The notes under the pieces are model-generated. The model saw only the letters and a program-made list of their open reading frames with translations, was not told where the DNA came from and made no database searches. From Ascaris suum (Eukaryota > Nematoda > Chromadorea > Rhabditida > Ascarididae): a stretch of DNA of 64,000 nucleotides. The position numbers and the translations under genes were made by a program. Position 1 is the stretch's first letter. Each line of letters opens with the position of its first letter. The stretch lies in contig CM024187.1 in NCBI GenBank assembly GCA_013433145.1, forward strand, positions 10,429,326-10,493,325, written 5' to 3'. This document shows positions 1 through 29,318 of this stretch, one piece after another.

Positions 1-1171
1 TCTATTTGCACGTTTGTGCGCAGCTGAACCGACGTTCACTTCCTAATTGATTTTCACTCGCATCCAAGCAGAAAACGTGCTATAGTTGAGCTTAATCACT
101 GCAGTTTTCTAAAAGCAGTCTGAGCAAAGCACCATGATTATTGACAAATGGACGTTATCGTCAAATTCACTTTGAAATTGGCTACGTCCACACTTTAAAG
201 CATAATAAATAAGCATAAAAGCAATGTTTTCAAGTAACTTACGACGAGAGTGCCTCGTTGATGCGAGCCGAACAACTGACAGTTTCCCGTCTGAAATCAT
301 CTATTTACATCCATGTTATGTCCTTGCCTTACATCAATGAATCCTTATACTTTTCGTCCTACAAACGATCCCAATCAAACTTTCCATTGTCTTACTCGAT
401 TAAATGGGCCATACATTATTATAAACCCCATTATGATCATTCCTCCGTCACCTAGTTTTTGGAAGTTTTTGAGATTCGTGGAAACAGCCATTACAATGTT
501 GCGAAATGTTTCAGCGCTTTCAAACTTGATGAAATGACAAAGTTGGGTGGAATTCACTTATAAAGTTAGCGGCAAGTACTACTCTCAATAATGAAAGATC
601 ACCTTGCGGGAGCATCTACACGAGATTGTCTTTCGTTTCGACGAAAATATCTGGTCGCTTACAATCATTCGTACTGAATGAATTGCGCAAATTTGCCAGA
701 AGAAACGTTTTCCCGAGGACGTCTCCCGCCACGGTATATATGGCCAGCATCATATTCTATATAGATGTTCTATATAGAAGCAACTTTTTTCTAAGCCTGC
801 CAAAATTGACTAAACCACGAAAAATTTGACATTCAACGCTGTCGATGAAGAAACGCAGTGAATACGCATGAAAAGGAACAAATCATCACAAACCGAGAAA
901 CATGGTGTCCTGTCTGCGCTATCGACCTAATGATATTAGATGATAGCTGCAGTTCCAAACAAAACACATGCCATTTTTAACGTTATAAGTTGAAGGCCTT
1001 GCCGCGCAAGCATTTACATTAGGTGATGTTGAACGCTAAAAGAAAATAGTTGTTCAGCAGCAGGGTTTCATTCAGTAGAAGTAAAGAGATTGACCAATAT
1101 GAAACCAGTGAAGAGCTTAAAGAAGCACAGCGTTAGGATGAAATTTTTGCCTCCATTTAGTTATCTCTCTC
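1..1171. other. No gene recognised
   Basis: AT-rich sequence. The open frames are short and have no convincing splice sites or family similarity. The only event is at its right edge, where similarity to exon 6 of the gamma-glutamyltransferase gene begins abruptly at about 1172. No upstream transferase exons were found here. Confidence 0.5.
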
Positions 1172-4100
1172 GGATTTCGGACGGATAACGAAAACTTTGG
1201 TGGAGCTGTTTCTTGGAAAATGCTCTTCGAGCCTTCTATTGAGATGCTGAACCAAGGCGTTCCTGTGTCAGAAGCGTTGGCACTCACAATGAAGGTTTGT
1301 AGATTTATCGTGCTGATTTACATGTCACCTTAAATTCATTTTCGAAAGGGTATCTCTTCAACTCGGATAAGGCTGTTCAGGATTCGACGGTTTAAAAACG
1401 AAGGTTAGGAAATCCACGAAGCCCTAATTTAATTTCTTCGTTCCAGGCCGAAAGAGAAAGCATTCTGAATGAGTCAACGCTGAGCGATTTCGTCAACCCA
1501 GCAACCGGGGATGTCTATGCACGCGGTGAAATTATGAAAGAACGAAAGATGCTGAGGTCCTCTTCATTTTCAGGCACTTTTGTTCTGATTAAGAAAGAGA
1601 TTGCCGATTCATTCCTGATCAAGACTTGATTAGTTATCAATAAACAAGATACATCTACTGATTTCGTCTTGACGAGCGATGAATTCTCCTTCCCCATCCC
1701 GCCTTCTGCTTACTGTTGCCATAAGGTGCCTTCCCTAGAAAGCATCGAACCATTGGTTCATTGATATGTATGGATGGCACTTTTAAATTCTGCTCAGCCA
1801 AGTGCTGTCACCAAAACGGGCTCCCTACCTGACCAAACTTAGTTTGGCATGCACATCACATGATGGCATCCTCAACCGCTCTCGCCTTTCTTGGAAAAAC
1901 AGAGCTTTAATAACAACAATAATAATTAATATTAGTAATAATAAATAATAAAAAATACTGGTGGCAATAGTAATAATAATAACATTTATCGTCAAATTCG
2001 CTGATTCTCAGGTAAAACAGACGGACGGCCACATGAGGAACTGTAATTTTCAGAGGGAAGTTTGATTTCACAGCGTCACGAATTCTGAATAAATCCACTT
2101 AGAAATCATCTGAGAACAAAACGTTTCGGCGTGAGCAATGTCGCTGTTGACAAACACCACTGCAAGCAATTCAAACTGTTATCTGTCTCTAGCTGGTGCT
2201 CCCGCACTGCGCTACCTCTTTTATTTTATCCACCATGAACGTTCACGACTGTTATTGCGCAGCGCTAAGAAAAACGTCACAGAGCGCGATGTGTTGATAT
2301 CGCGTTCGATGTCTCACTTAAGGCCTGTGAACGTGCAGACAGGTGTGGACGGAAAGGAACTGCACCAAAATTGGTGGAGGGAACGGTATAGACGTAACAT
2401 GATTGGCGTGGTTGAAGAAAAGCGGGCTGTGCATTTAGAAAACCGTTTACAGAATTTTTACCGCATTGAGTTGGTTCCCAATTTCCATGGGCCTTGCAAA
2501 CCGAAAAAAAAAGCGGATAGAATGACAGTCGCTAAGACTGACGAACTCAGGTTGAACTAACATCCTTGGAGGTCACCTCGAATAAACGAAATGAAAAACT
2601 AGTAAAAAGTAGTTAACGCAGCGTACGTTGAAATAATTGTGCTAAAGAAATGACAGTGATCTAGCGAGTAGGAAGCCAAAGTGCACCAACGTAACGAAGT
2701 AGTTGTTATTGTAACTTCGATAATTGAATATTCAGTAGATTTTACTGCGTTTCGGAGTAGCATTGAACTGCAAATTGTTCGAGCACTTCAAAGTTGGAAC
2801 TGTGGTCACCTGAAGAAGCAGGTTCCGGAGATGTAGACCATTTAAACAGCGAAAGCTCTGGGGATGAATTCTCTTCTTTCTCGGTGCCGCATGCTCCATC
2901 TTTGGTTTTCCAACACAAGTGTAAGCAATGACGATTCTTCCCCGTCTGTAGCTGGGGATCTCCGCATATTACGCTGGCTTCTTTGTTTTTCTCAGTAGGA
3001 ATCTGCATGGCGGCTGTTTTGCTTCCCTCTGGGGCAAGCACAGGCAGGTTGGGGACGTTGTATTCTGCGATTACGAAACAGCCTGTAGATTCAGGGTGTG
3101 CAGTGAGGTGAGGTGTGAGAAGAGCGAACGAAAGGAGGAGGGGTGCTTTATTTAGGGGATTAAGCAAGGGTCGTTTGGAAAAGAGAGAAAGCATGAAGAC
3201 TAGGCTAGAAGTTTTTGAATGAACAGAGTGTCTCCATTATAAAACTAATTCCAGAAATTTTCATCACGGGCGCAGTTCTCTTGTGATCATTCCCACTTTC
3301 CATGGGTTGAGGGAGAGTAACGAATATGGGATAACGAACAAGTGTTGCTAGTATTGACGAACTAAGTTTGGACTAATATTTCTTCAACTGAGCTCGAAGG
3401 GAAGGAGTGAGGCAGAGAGGTAGTAACAAGTTGATTGCACAACTACGTTGAAAAAATTTTTGATAAGATCAGAGTAATGTAACGAAGAAAAGAAACTCTA
3501 TAAAGCTACATTAGCGGTTGCTATTGTGACTTCGATAAATGAAGATTTGGTAGATATACGGCGCTTCTGAAATGATATTGAGCTGCACAGTTCATGCACT
3601 TGAGAAAATAAATTCGGAATAGCTTAGTTCATTTTTGTCGATAGTCACTCCGGCCGCTAGATCGTGCTCATGGTGAGGTGAAATCTTCCCTAGTGATGAG
3701 CAAATAACAATATGAAATGAGGGAACCTCCTCCCATCCTCTCCTTTTCTCCAAATCCAAAGCCACTACAACCGATTTCAGGGGTTCTCAGGAGGAAGTAC
3801 CCAATAAGGCGATCAATAACTGTTTAAGGAGATCTCATAATGTAATACATTTAAGAAAATATTCAACACAGTTAATTAGCAGTGCTGATTTCCGTGCGTG
3901 GCTACCTCGTGGTGTCTGCCTCTTACGCCGACTTCTCTGTACATCTCATGACGAACTGGCCGCGCGGTCACTTCGCCTCATTCTCATGAGCGGCACCGAC
4001 TGTGATGTACTAATTCTCCAACGCCAACGATGATGTCGCTCTATGGGATCGTTGTTAAGTGTGGAGGGTTGAGATGAGCGATTGGTGGTGGGCAGGTGTA

Positions 4101-5328
4101 TGCTGGCTTATGTTCATGGATGATGAGACGTGACGTTGCTTTTGCAAGTTTGTGTGTTGTTGTGTTTGTACTGCAGTTTTTGGCTGCCGGTCTTTAAAGC
4201 TCAAGTTGCATAATTCGCTCGGTGAGGTCTAGAGTGTTAAACAGATACCTGTGCGAAGTTTTACTTTGATTCATACATTTCGACTGGAGTTTAAGATATT
4301 CAAATATGTCCAACAGTCACGTCTAGGGCGGCGTTTGCATTCTACATAAGCAGAAAAAACACTTCCTTGTAAAATGTTTGAACAAGTGCTCGGTTCTGGT
4401 GAAATATGAGTGCATTACTATGCATATTTAATCATTAATTGGCAAATTGCGAATCCAGTTGCTCGTACGAGGGAGACTGCTTCAGCTCATGTCATGCCAT
4501 TCCGTCGGGCACACTTCTTCACCTCTTCGTCATTGCTTTCCAACCACTGAAGAGGTTTTTAATTTTAGGGACACTTTGAGATTTCTTTCGGAATCGGTGG
4601 ATCCAATAAAAGATTTCTATAATGGATGGATGACGGAGCAATTTGCCTACGAATTCCAGGATAATGGTGAGCTGTTTAGACGTATAGTTTCCAGGTACCA
4701 TAGGAGGAGGTTGACCTGAGTTGTTCTGCTGATAAATTTTATGTGAGGAACAACGCCTTTACACCTTCGTTTTATAAGTGCGTTGGAGAAGGTCTCGCGC
4801 GCATTCATGCGTTGGTGAATGCAAATATAGAATTCAAGGCCTACCCGGCCCTCGTTGTATCCTCCGATTTCCCACAAGTAATATTCCGTCGCATTTGCAA
4901 AATAGAGACGCCAAGAATGTCTCAAAAACTGCGGAATTTTGCCTTCTTTCCGAGGTAGCGTACCATTCGTATCTACTCTTTCGAAGGTTTGGACTTTTGG
5001 AAGCGATTGGATTTCCCAAAATTGCGATATGGAGTATTTGATGTGCGTGATTCTTTTGACCAGAATAACCCATAAAGCACATTAGTGCTGCGATTATATT
5101 CAATTTTTTTCAGGAGGGATTATAACCGCTGATGATTTTCGCAACTATAGGTCAGTTGTACGGAAAAGCGATGAAGTCATTCTAACAAATCTAACCGATT
5201 TTATCATCTGTGGGCCACCGCCTCCTTCTTCGTCTGCCGTTGCGCAAAGTATACTAAAAGTTGTTGATCTCCTTACTCCACAGTTCGACCAGGTCCGATC
5301 CCTCAAGTGTTTCGTGTCTCATGGACCA
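1172..5328 (+). pseudogene. Truncated gamma-glutamyltransferase fragment (part of exon 6, exons 7-9)
   Basis: This is a copy of 19351-23509, in the same orientation about 18.18 kb upstream. It carries the 3' part of exon 6 (to 1294), exon 7 (1447-1556), exon 8 (4569-4666) and exon 9 (5114-5292), all in open frame with the same splice sites. It lacks exons 1-5, the start of exon 6 and exons 10-14, including the catalytic threonine and oxyanion serines, so it cannot encode an active enzyme. The left 60 bp and right 35 bp carry several substitutions (for example FRTDNENFGG in place of LRTEYVNFGG). The roughly 4 kb between appears to differ only by two 1-base indels, near 2755 and 3236. It is either a recent segmental duplication or gene conversion, or an assembly artefact. 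No exon 10 was found after 5328. Confidence 0.8.
3215..3370 (+). repeat. Dispersed repeat, member C (also at 21396-21552)
   Basis: Shares AGAAATTTTCATC, ATTCCCACTTTCCATGGGTTG and TAAGTTTGGACT with members A and B in the same order. It occurs twice because it lies within the duplicated transferase segment. Confidence 0.4.
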
Positions 5329-5423
5329 TGTCGCGAAAGGGAAGAGAAAGAGGAAAAGTAGTTTAATCTCGGCCAAACTATCTTGTCGTAAAATAAAATG
5401 AATACTGCAGAAATATTTTGGCG

Positions 5424-5710
5424 GTAGAAGCAAATATTCGTCTTCGATGATGAATCGCTTGGACTTCCGGTGCCGAATAGGCGCCGCTAAATCAAGATAT
5501 TCGTGTTCGTCGCTGAATTGCTGAATCTTCCGATGGTGATGTGTGTGAAATACCTATGACGTATTAAGGGCTATATAAACAACCCAAGACGGCTAGGGCT
5601 TTCTCACTTTTGGACTGCTGTATCATTACTGTTCACGCGTAGCTGTATTCAATTCGCCGCCGTTGCCATCTTTTCCTGCATAGACCACTTTGCCGACCAA
5701 CACCAGTGTA
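5424..5710 (+). promoter_or_regulatory. Possible promoter or LTR-like segment with TATA box
   Basis: Starts with two imperfect tandem units of about 65 bp (near 5430-5470 and 5498-5540; shared motif ATATTCGTSTTCG followed by TTCCGRTG). A TATA-like motif CTATATAAAC follows at about 5571, then pyrimidine-rich sequence and a possible donor (CACCAG then TGTAAG) near 5708. No coding body of a retroelement was found next to it. It could be the promoter of an unrecognised gene or a solo LTR; this is pattern-based only. Confidence 0.25.
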
Positions 5711-7237
5711 AGCAATATTATTTCTTGTCTGCATCTGGTCCGTTCTGTTTAGTTTATACTGGCTCGTTCACTTTTTTTTTCTGAACCTGCCTGGCAGTTC
5801 TTTCGCATCCCTAAAATGGATTGCACCACGAAATAGGCGTCGTTGCTAAGCTGGCGTGATCAGGTGATCCCTAGATGGGGCTGGGCATATAGGTAGGATG
5901 GGAAATGGACAACAAGCGAGAAGGTTTATTTTATTATAGAGGTGAAACTGGCGGGGCTTGCACGAGAGAGGGCATGCACGATGCTAAGTGGTTTTTTCAA
6001 CAAATTACCGTTGTGATTTCAGGCAAATTTAGTGAAATTTCATTTGAATATGATTATTGTTTGCCGTGAATCAGAATGTACATTATGATGAGAATGTGTA
6101 TCGTGATCTTCATTTGGACAAAAAATGCAGAAAGTTTTGCTTATTCCATTGCAAAGGAATTGCAAGTACGGAATTATGACCATCTTGAACCTACACAATG
6201 GCTCATTGCAAGTTATTCTAGTCCCACCTAGTTTCCCCTCACTTCCTAACTTTGAATGCCGAGTTTTCTGCTTACTTCCCGCAGAGTGATTAAAACTGAG
6301 AAAGGATGACCCAATACTCAGCATCCTCCATATGCTCTCCTCGGCTCCCACCCATCGTTTGCGCGAAATGGAAATGCGGAGCCTTAAAGATTGTTTGGTC
6401 TGCGCTTTGCGATCTGCTTGTATGATGTGCTTTGTATCTGTGACCTCACTTGCATTTTTAACCTTAACATATTGGCGCTAACTTTACCGGAAGGCACTCT
6501 CACGTCGATCTAGCATAAAATAGACTACACAAAGCATTCTTAAACAGGATCCACATCATACCTACAAACTCAGTGATATAACATAGTTGTGTCAATAAGT
6601 ACGGGTTCTAATATTCTCCTTTTTTCGTTCTGATGTTCACACATCCTGTGGGTAAGGCGAATTTTTCTCCTCGTTTTGGCTTGCAGATTGGTTCGGTTGT
6701 TTTTCACGAACGGATTAGTATTTATTTCTGAACGCATTTTTTTGTCGCAACACGTGCATAGTTTCTGTGAATCGTAATTCTTTTATCCCTCCTCGCGATT
6801 GGCTTTTGTCTTCTCTGTTCGTCCTCATGCCACTTTTGTGAAGGACATACTGCCTGGCCTATTTGAATGTCGTTGCTGACTTGCTGAAAATATCAAGCAG
6901 GCAATATTTAATGCATGTGGATTGAAAGAAAACTTTCTTGTGATAGCCCTCTTCACATCCTGCGCAGCGTACCGAAAGACTGGTGCCAGAAATTGAACTT
7001 CAGGGTAGCAGAAATTTTCAGGTACTTTTATTCGTGCCCCTATTGTTGATCAAGTCATTGACGGCGTAATGCTTGGGAGCAGTAAGATTGCATGAAGCTG
7101 CAAGATTTGTATTATAATTCCCATAAAATGCGTGCAATAATCACCACTTGGCTGCGTCGACAATTGCCTGATTTCGAGGTCCCTCACAATAGAAGGAAGA
7201 TTCCCTAAAATCCTTTTTCGTAATCTTCATAAAGCGC

Positions 7238-7392
<155 letters not shown>

Positions 7393-9694
7393 CAGAATGA
7401 AATTTGTGTTTTGTGGCACATGAATTGGTAATATTGATACGATCTTTATTGATAAGTACAAAAAAGAGGCAACAACCTCGGGAACAAAGTGCACATAAAG
7501 GCGAGTGTTTGGCGTGGTCTAACAGCACTTCATGATAATCAAGGAAATGCTTTGAAATGCGTTGCGAGACACCCTGGAAGAAGATAGTAAAGAAATGTTT
7601 CTCTTACCAGGTCTTTGTCTCATCACCACACACAGCGACGCATAGTGTCAGCTGCTCTGCTTTATCACAGGTTTCCAGTCATCAATTGCAGAAAACGTAT
7701 GAACAAGAAGAGTTTATAGTCTTCTTGACTTTCTTTGCCCACCATCCCTGCAAGAACTCTCCAAAGTGCGTTATGGGCTCTGTGCTGATGACTAGCAATG
7801 CAAAATACGTTGAGGGGCGTAACTGGCACGTTTAATGATATCGGGGTATGACGATGCATTGTAGGGCTGATTATTTGCAGTTGGATAGCACAAAATGAAA
7901 AGGTAGAAGCCTTAAATTGGTTGTGAGGTATCAGTGCAGTGCTCGATTGTTCATGTGAAATGTTGCTGATAAAATCGGTGTGTGCTCGCAGTGTGCTAGA
8001 AACTGGCATTCAGCATGTGAGTTAACGAGGCAACTTCAGTGCCACTGTGCTGCGAATAGGCGGGAACCCATGCCAGTACGTAGATGAGAGTTTTGAATAT
8101 GGAAACTGTGGTAAAACAAGGAGGGTCATTCGCTGAAATCCAACGTAAAGCCTGTTAGAAGCCTCATGAGGGATTTCAGTTTCATGTAGCTAATGGTAAA
8201 TGAACTGATGTACTCAATATACCTGAGAAAGCTCGAGAACGCGTACGCGTGAAAGGGAACGCGAATCTTTTGTATCTGAAGTTAGGACTTGGGGCTAGTG
8301 GAGACCTGGTCTCAGCGATTTCTCTCACAAGTGATCCATCCAACCGATAGTATGTTGGGGCACAAAGCACACAGCCGTCCACGGCGTTACGACGAGGCCA
8401 CTTCGCATTTTCTGCAACTATCAGCTTTGGTTAATCTCTTACCTAGTCATTTTATGACTATGGCAATGTCAGATTATTCTCCATCCAGGCAACATACCAA
8501 CGCCACAGAATTGAAGCTTGAACAGGGCACTTTCGCATGCATTCTATGTCCTATTTTTTCCAGTAAATTTCAAGTTGCCCTAAACCCATTGATTTGCCAC
8601 TGGCTATGCAGCAAAATGTTTTTGCTTTACTTGGCTCCAGGAGCGCGCTGAAAGTAAGGCTGGCAGCAACTTCCATTTGGATGAAAAAGAACGGTCGCTT
8701 ATGATGCGCTGCATGCTTTCCATGCCCCATAAACAGCGTTGATAAGAACGCAACATGACGTGTTGCTTAGAAACACGAAAGAGCGTGAACAGCGATGACG
8801 TACTATAATTAAATGATATGAAACTACCGAATTGGTCACTTTCAAGTTTACTGTTTCACATATTTCACTTATCAAAGGCGTGCTGAACGGTCATCGGACC
8901 ATAACAAATCACGTTTAAGTGATGCTTGGAGCGAAGTGTCATATTTGTATCGTGTGAGTAAATCTTATCCTCTAGTAGAGTGAACTTTGTAGCTGAATTA
9001 AATCACAAGCATATTACTTGACGAGCAGCTGTAACCTCAGTGCTACTATGACCACACACGCCTGCAGTATTTCTGTGGCTTAGAAATGAGGTGCAAAAGA
9101 AACCGAATCCCGTTATCGCATAGTGATAACACTGCGGCCGTCCTCAAAACCAACAGTCAGCAAGCAGTGTCGGCTGCGTGAATACGGGTCGATAATAGTG
9201 CACACCTTTTGCAGCCATCATACGTCGTTTACTTCACTTCTTCGCTAGCATCTTTCAATGTTCTAGTCCACCCATACACAGCGTAGTGTTCAGCTTGATT
9301 TCGATTTATGCTGTCATGCCACATTACACAGTGATGTGTTACTTCTATGTAATGGCGCATCTCTTTTGGGACAAATAGTATTCATGCCTACAGCGGTGCT
9401 AATTGCTGCACTGTTCAGCGCGTTAGGGCGTTTGAAGAATTCATCTGAGGCCAATAGTGCTAACTGATGGTCGACCTCATCTGACTGACAAAAACACATC
9501 CGTGTAGATTATCTGTTGATGTTTTTTACAGGCAGCTGGTGTATTCTCCTTTATGGCGTTTTGTCCCACGCAACATTTTTACTTAAATTACAGCATGGCA
9601 GTCCGTGAGATTTCATAGTTGATGCAATGAAACAGTTCTCATGTGTTTCCTACTTTCTTACAACACAATTGCTGACTTATATTGGCTGATATCG

Positions 9695-10084
9695 TCAATC
9701 ATTTCTTCTGGAGCAATCCAGAATGTTCCCACGCTGTTTGTGTGGTAGGAATGAACCCTTGCTTGTTGAACGGCTAGAAAAAGCTGGTTGCACCCTTATA
9801 TGTGAGTCATATTCAAATACTCGACTTGCAAGGAGTGAACGTGTTTGTTCAAGTTCAGAAATCCACTGAGCAGTTCTGTTCTCGCTGTATCTCGAAGTCG
9901 TCTCCCACAACTCTTCTACTGCATTTGCCCAAATAACAGGAAAGCCAAGAATAAAAACAAGGAGCGGGATGATGTGCATGAATAGACTTAAGGACTGAGC
10001 ACTATGTAGCTTCTGCTTGAACATGATATACGGCAGAAAGATAAAGCAATGTTCGATGCTATGAACAACAGTGGCAGGCAGCAA
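9695..10084 (-). CDS. Unidentified open frame, possible membrane-protein exon
   Basis: An open frame of 129 codons with one clear hydrophobic stretch (LFMHIIPLLVFILGFPVIW, roughly residues 34-52) followed by a hydrophilic, Glu/Arg-rich part. I do not recognise the family. It lies just upstream of the transferase start on the opposite strand. No partner exons were found, so it may be a single exon of a receptor-like gene or a chance frame. Confidence 0.2.
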   Translation of the reverse strand: MLPATVVHSIEHCFIFLPYIMFKQKLHSAQSLSLFMHIIPLLVFILGFPVIWANAVEELWETTSRYSENRTAQWISELEQTRSLLASRVFEYDSHIRVQPAFSSRSTSKGSFLPHKQRGNILDCSRRND

Positions 10085-10470
10085 TCTTTCATATATTCAT
10101 ATTCGGCGTTTCATGGGGTACAGTCCTTATCGTCAAGGCATCACCAAAATACGGAAAATGATAGGACATTTTTGCCTCATAAGTAGCGATGGGGAATATG
10201 CAGCCATAATTTTACATTTACCAAAAACAGGCAAGATGTGAGACGTGATAATTACACCACTCGTTTTCTCTCCTCCAGCTTTCCTTACCGATCATCTTTC
10301 CCTCATCTTGGCCTATCGCTGAAGCACAAATTGCAATCGAAGTTGTTACGGTTGGTGTGTTATTTGAAAGAATTTTCGTGACGTCCGTAAACATGCGGAC
10401 CAGGTAATACTGTGATTGTTAAAATATGTATGAGATCAGCTCATGTAAAAAATTAATAAAATAAAAATAA

Positions 10471-10477
10471 TTGCAGA
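10471..10477 (+). promoter_or_regulatory. Probable spliced-leader trans-splice acceptor of the transferase gene
   Basis: TTGCAG lies one base before the ATG at 10478, after an AT-rich stretch with no coding frame. Nematode mRNAs commonly receive a spliced leader at such sites. No upstream exon in frame was found, which supports trans-splicing rather than cis-splicing. Confidence 0.6.
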
Positions 10478-27063
<16,586 letters not shown>

Positions 27064-27099
27064 CAACGCAGTGAATGTGAAATTTTTAGAAAAGAGATG

Positions 27100-27105
27100 A
27101 ATAAA
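27100..27105 (+). terminator. Polyadenylation signal of the transferase gene
   Basis: AATAAA lies 37 bp after the TAA stop. A second AATAAA at 27228-27233 is an alternative site for a longer 3' UTR. Confidence 0.6.
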
Positions 27106-27233
27106 TACTCCGAGACGGCTGCTACAGCAGAAGGAAAGCTTAGCGCTAGGCTATGGAAGCAGTGTGGAGCGTGACAACGGTCGCCTTTCTGCGACTGTGG
27201 ATGCATGCGATTCTTGAGAGACACACAATAAAT

Positions 27234-29318
27234 TATCTCCATATTTTTCGCTCTAACCTAATGAGAAACGGCCGAACGAGATAGCTGTTCCTTCCAAGAA
27301 ACAAACGGGCAGACTGCTTAGCAGGACGAAGATAAAAGGTGCTCAGTGTTAAAAGAAAGGTGATGAAAACTTTGCAATTCTGTTTATTGATGGAGTATGT
27401 AGTGGGAGAAAATGTTGAAATTTTCAATCGCAGAGCACAGATCGCGCGACGAATCAAAACAGTTGCTCGGTCTTAGTTTTTCCATAGCCATGAAATCTTG
27501 TCATCACCCAATAATTTTATCCATGCAGAGTAAGTTACTAACTCACGCATACCACTAAAATCGTCATAACTTCACAGTGCACTGCGAATTACTGTAGTGC
27601 CATCCTCTCCATTAAATATTCTTGCTACACACAATGTTCTTCCATTGTTGCAGAACGCACCCCTCGAATTGTTCATTATGCAAAAGAACAGTTTTCAGGC
27701 CAACCAGCTATATGTCCACCAGAAATTGCTGCGCTATTATTCCGTCGAAGATGACTCCCCTATATTCGTCAATGCGTGCTTGGGCTTTATTAAAAATATT
27801 TTATAAGGAGCTTACTTTGTTTAGCACTCCTCTCATGTGGCTGCATATTCCAGTCCTAAAAAGCCTGTACCGATTCGAGGTAAATTTCGCAGCGTAGATG
27901 TTTAGACACACTCTCAATCCGAACTTAAAAATCGTTCCTATTGCACTCCCCAATCCTCCTAATTAGGGAGCTCTTAAACTTCCTCGTTCAGATCTCGGAA
28001 AAGGAAAAAGTTGGAAGAAAATTTCCCATAGGTTCTGACGTCTTGGAACTGGCAGCCAAGTTCCTCCTAACATTTCGCTCAAGACCTCAAATGGCCAAAG
28101 ACTACGTATTCAACCTCATAGTGGCACCATCTTAGAAAACTCTCCCAAACGCTTGAATCGGGAACCTGAATGCTCGTGCTCGATGCGTGCGGCTTCGTAA
28201 GGCTTCCGTGATTATCGACCTACTGCTTAAATAAAAAATCAAAAAAAAACCTCCATTAAGCGTGGATGAAGGAGGTAACGGTTGGCTGCTTGCAAAACTT
28301 TGCGCAGAGCAACATATTTTAGACATTGGCAAGACTTCATCCCCTTGTTTCCAATGTCGCCGAAACTTCCACAGGATCTGATTACTATGACGTTGTAATA
28401 TCGTGAGGCTTGGTCTCTAGGGAGAGGCGAAGTTGACAAAAATGTACGCGCATCGATTTCATTCTTGAAACTCAGTCAAAACATTCACGACCTCATTCCT
28501 CTTGTCTTAACGGAGGAATTATCACAAACTCTCTTTCCCATAAGCGATTTTTACAGCGGTCTCTATGCGTCAAGTTAAGCGGCACCGTCATTTATAGAAT
28601 GCCTATTACTGATAATTTCAACGTTCCTTTAATATGCACCTGAATTATCTGATCTACGATGAACACGTGTTGTCTGCTCTCGTGTAATACACTTCCGGAC
28701 TTGTTCATGAGGTGAAACGACTTGAGTTTTTATCCGTCTAGTGCACAAAAAAAGTCAGTCACTGCTGTCGAGGAGCAAGCCTCTCCATTTTTATGCCGGT
28801 GAACTGTTCAACGGGTTGAACATTTCTGGTAACACAAACGACGCCTGTTTGCACTTACTAGCTGCAAGAGCTCGCTTTTATTCCTTCTATGAAATTGGCA
28901 GTTAGAAATTATGAATAATGTAAAATTTTTGAAACTAGCTCTTAAATATTTCAAGGGTCAATTCCGCATTACGTCTACCGTTGCAGATTTGACTTTGATC
29001 ATTCGGTAGTCAGAAAAATATGAGTGAAATAGCGTAGAAAGAACAGACGTTCTTGCTCAGATCATTCACTAAACGCAGGCTATTCGAGCGCCGATAACTG
29101 AGATCAGATATGCGAAGTGAGCAGTTCCTAGCGACCTCCCATCCATGATCAGCTAAAGCAAAAAAGGATTGATCTAGGCCGCATCAACTGCCTTCTCTCA
29201 GTTTGTCCAATCTCGTATAAATGGGGATTCTGCGCCCAGCCATCTTATTGTTTCGTCTTTTCTAGTGTGGTTTAGCAAGCGCTGCTGAGGGAATCGCGTG
29301 GAGTTGATTTTAGTCGCA
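27234..29318. other. Intergenic spacer between transferase and chitin-binding genes
   Basis: Roughly 2 kb with only short open frames (up to about 90 codons) and no recognised exon. The promoter or trans-splice region of the downstream gene should lie at its right end; GATTTTAG ends nine bases before the next exon's ATG region and could be a trans-splice acceptor. Confidence 0.45.
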
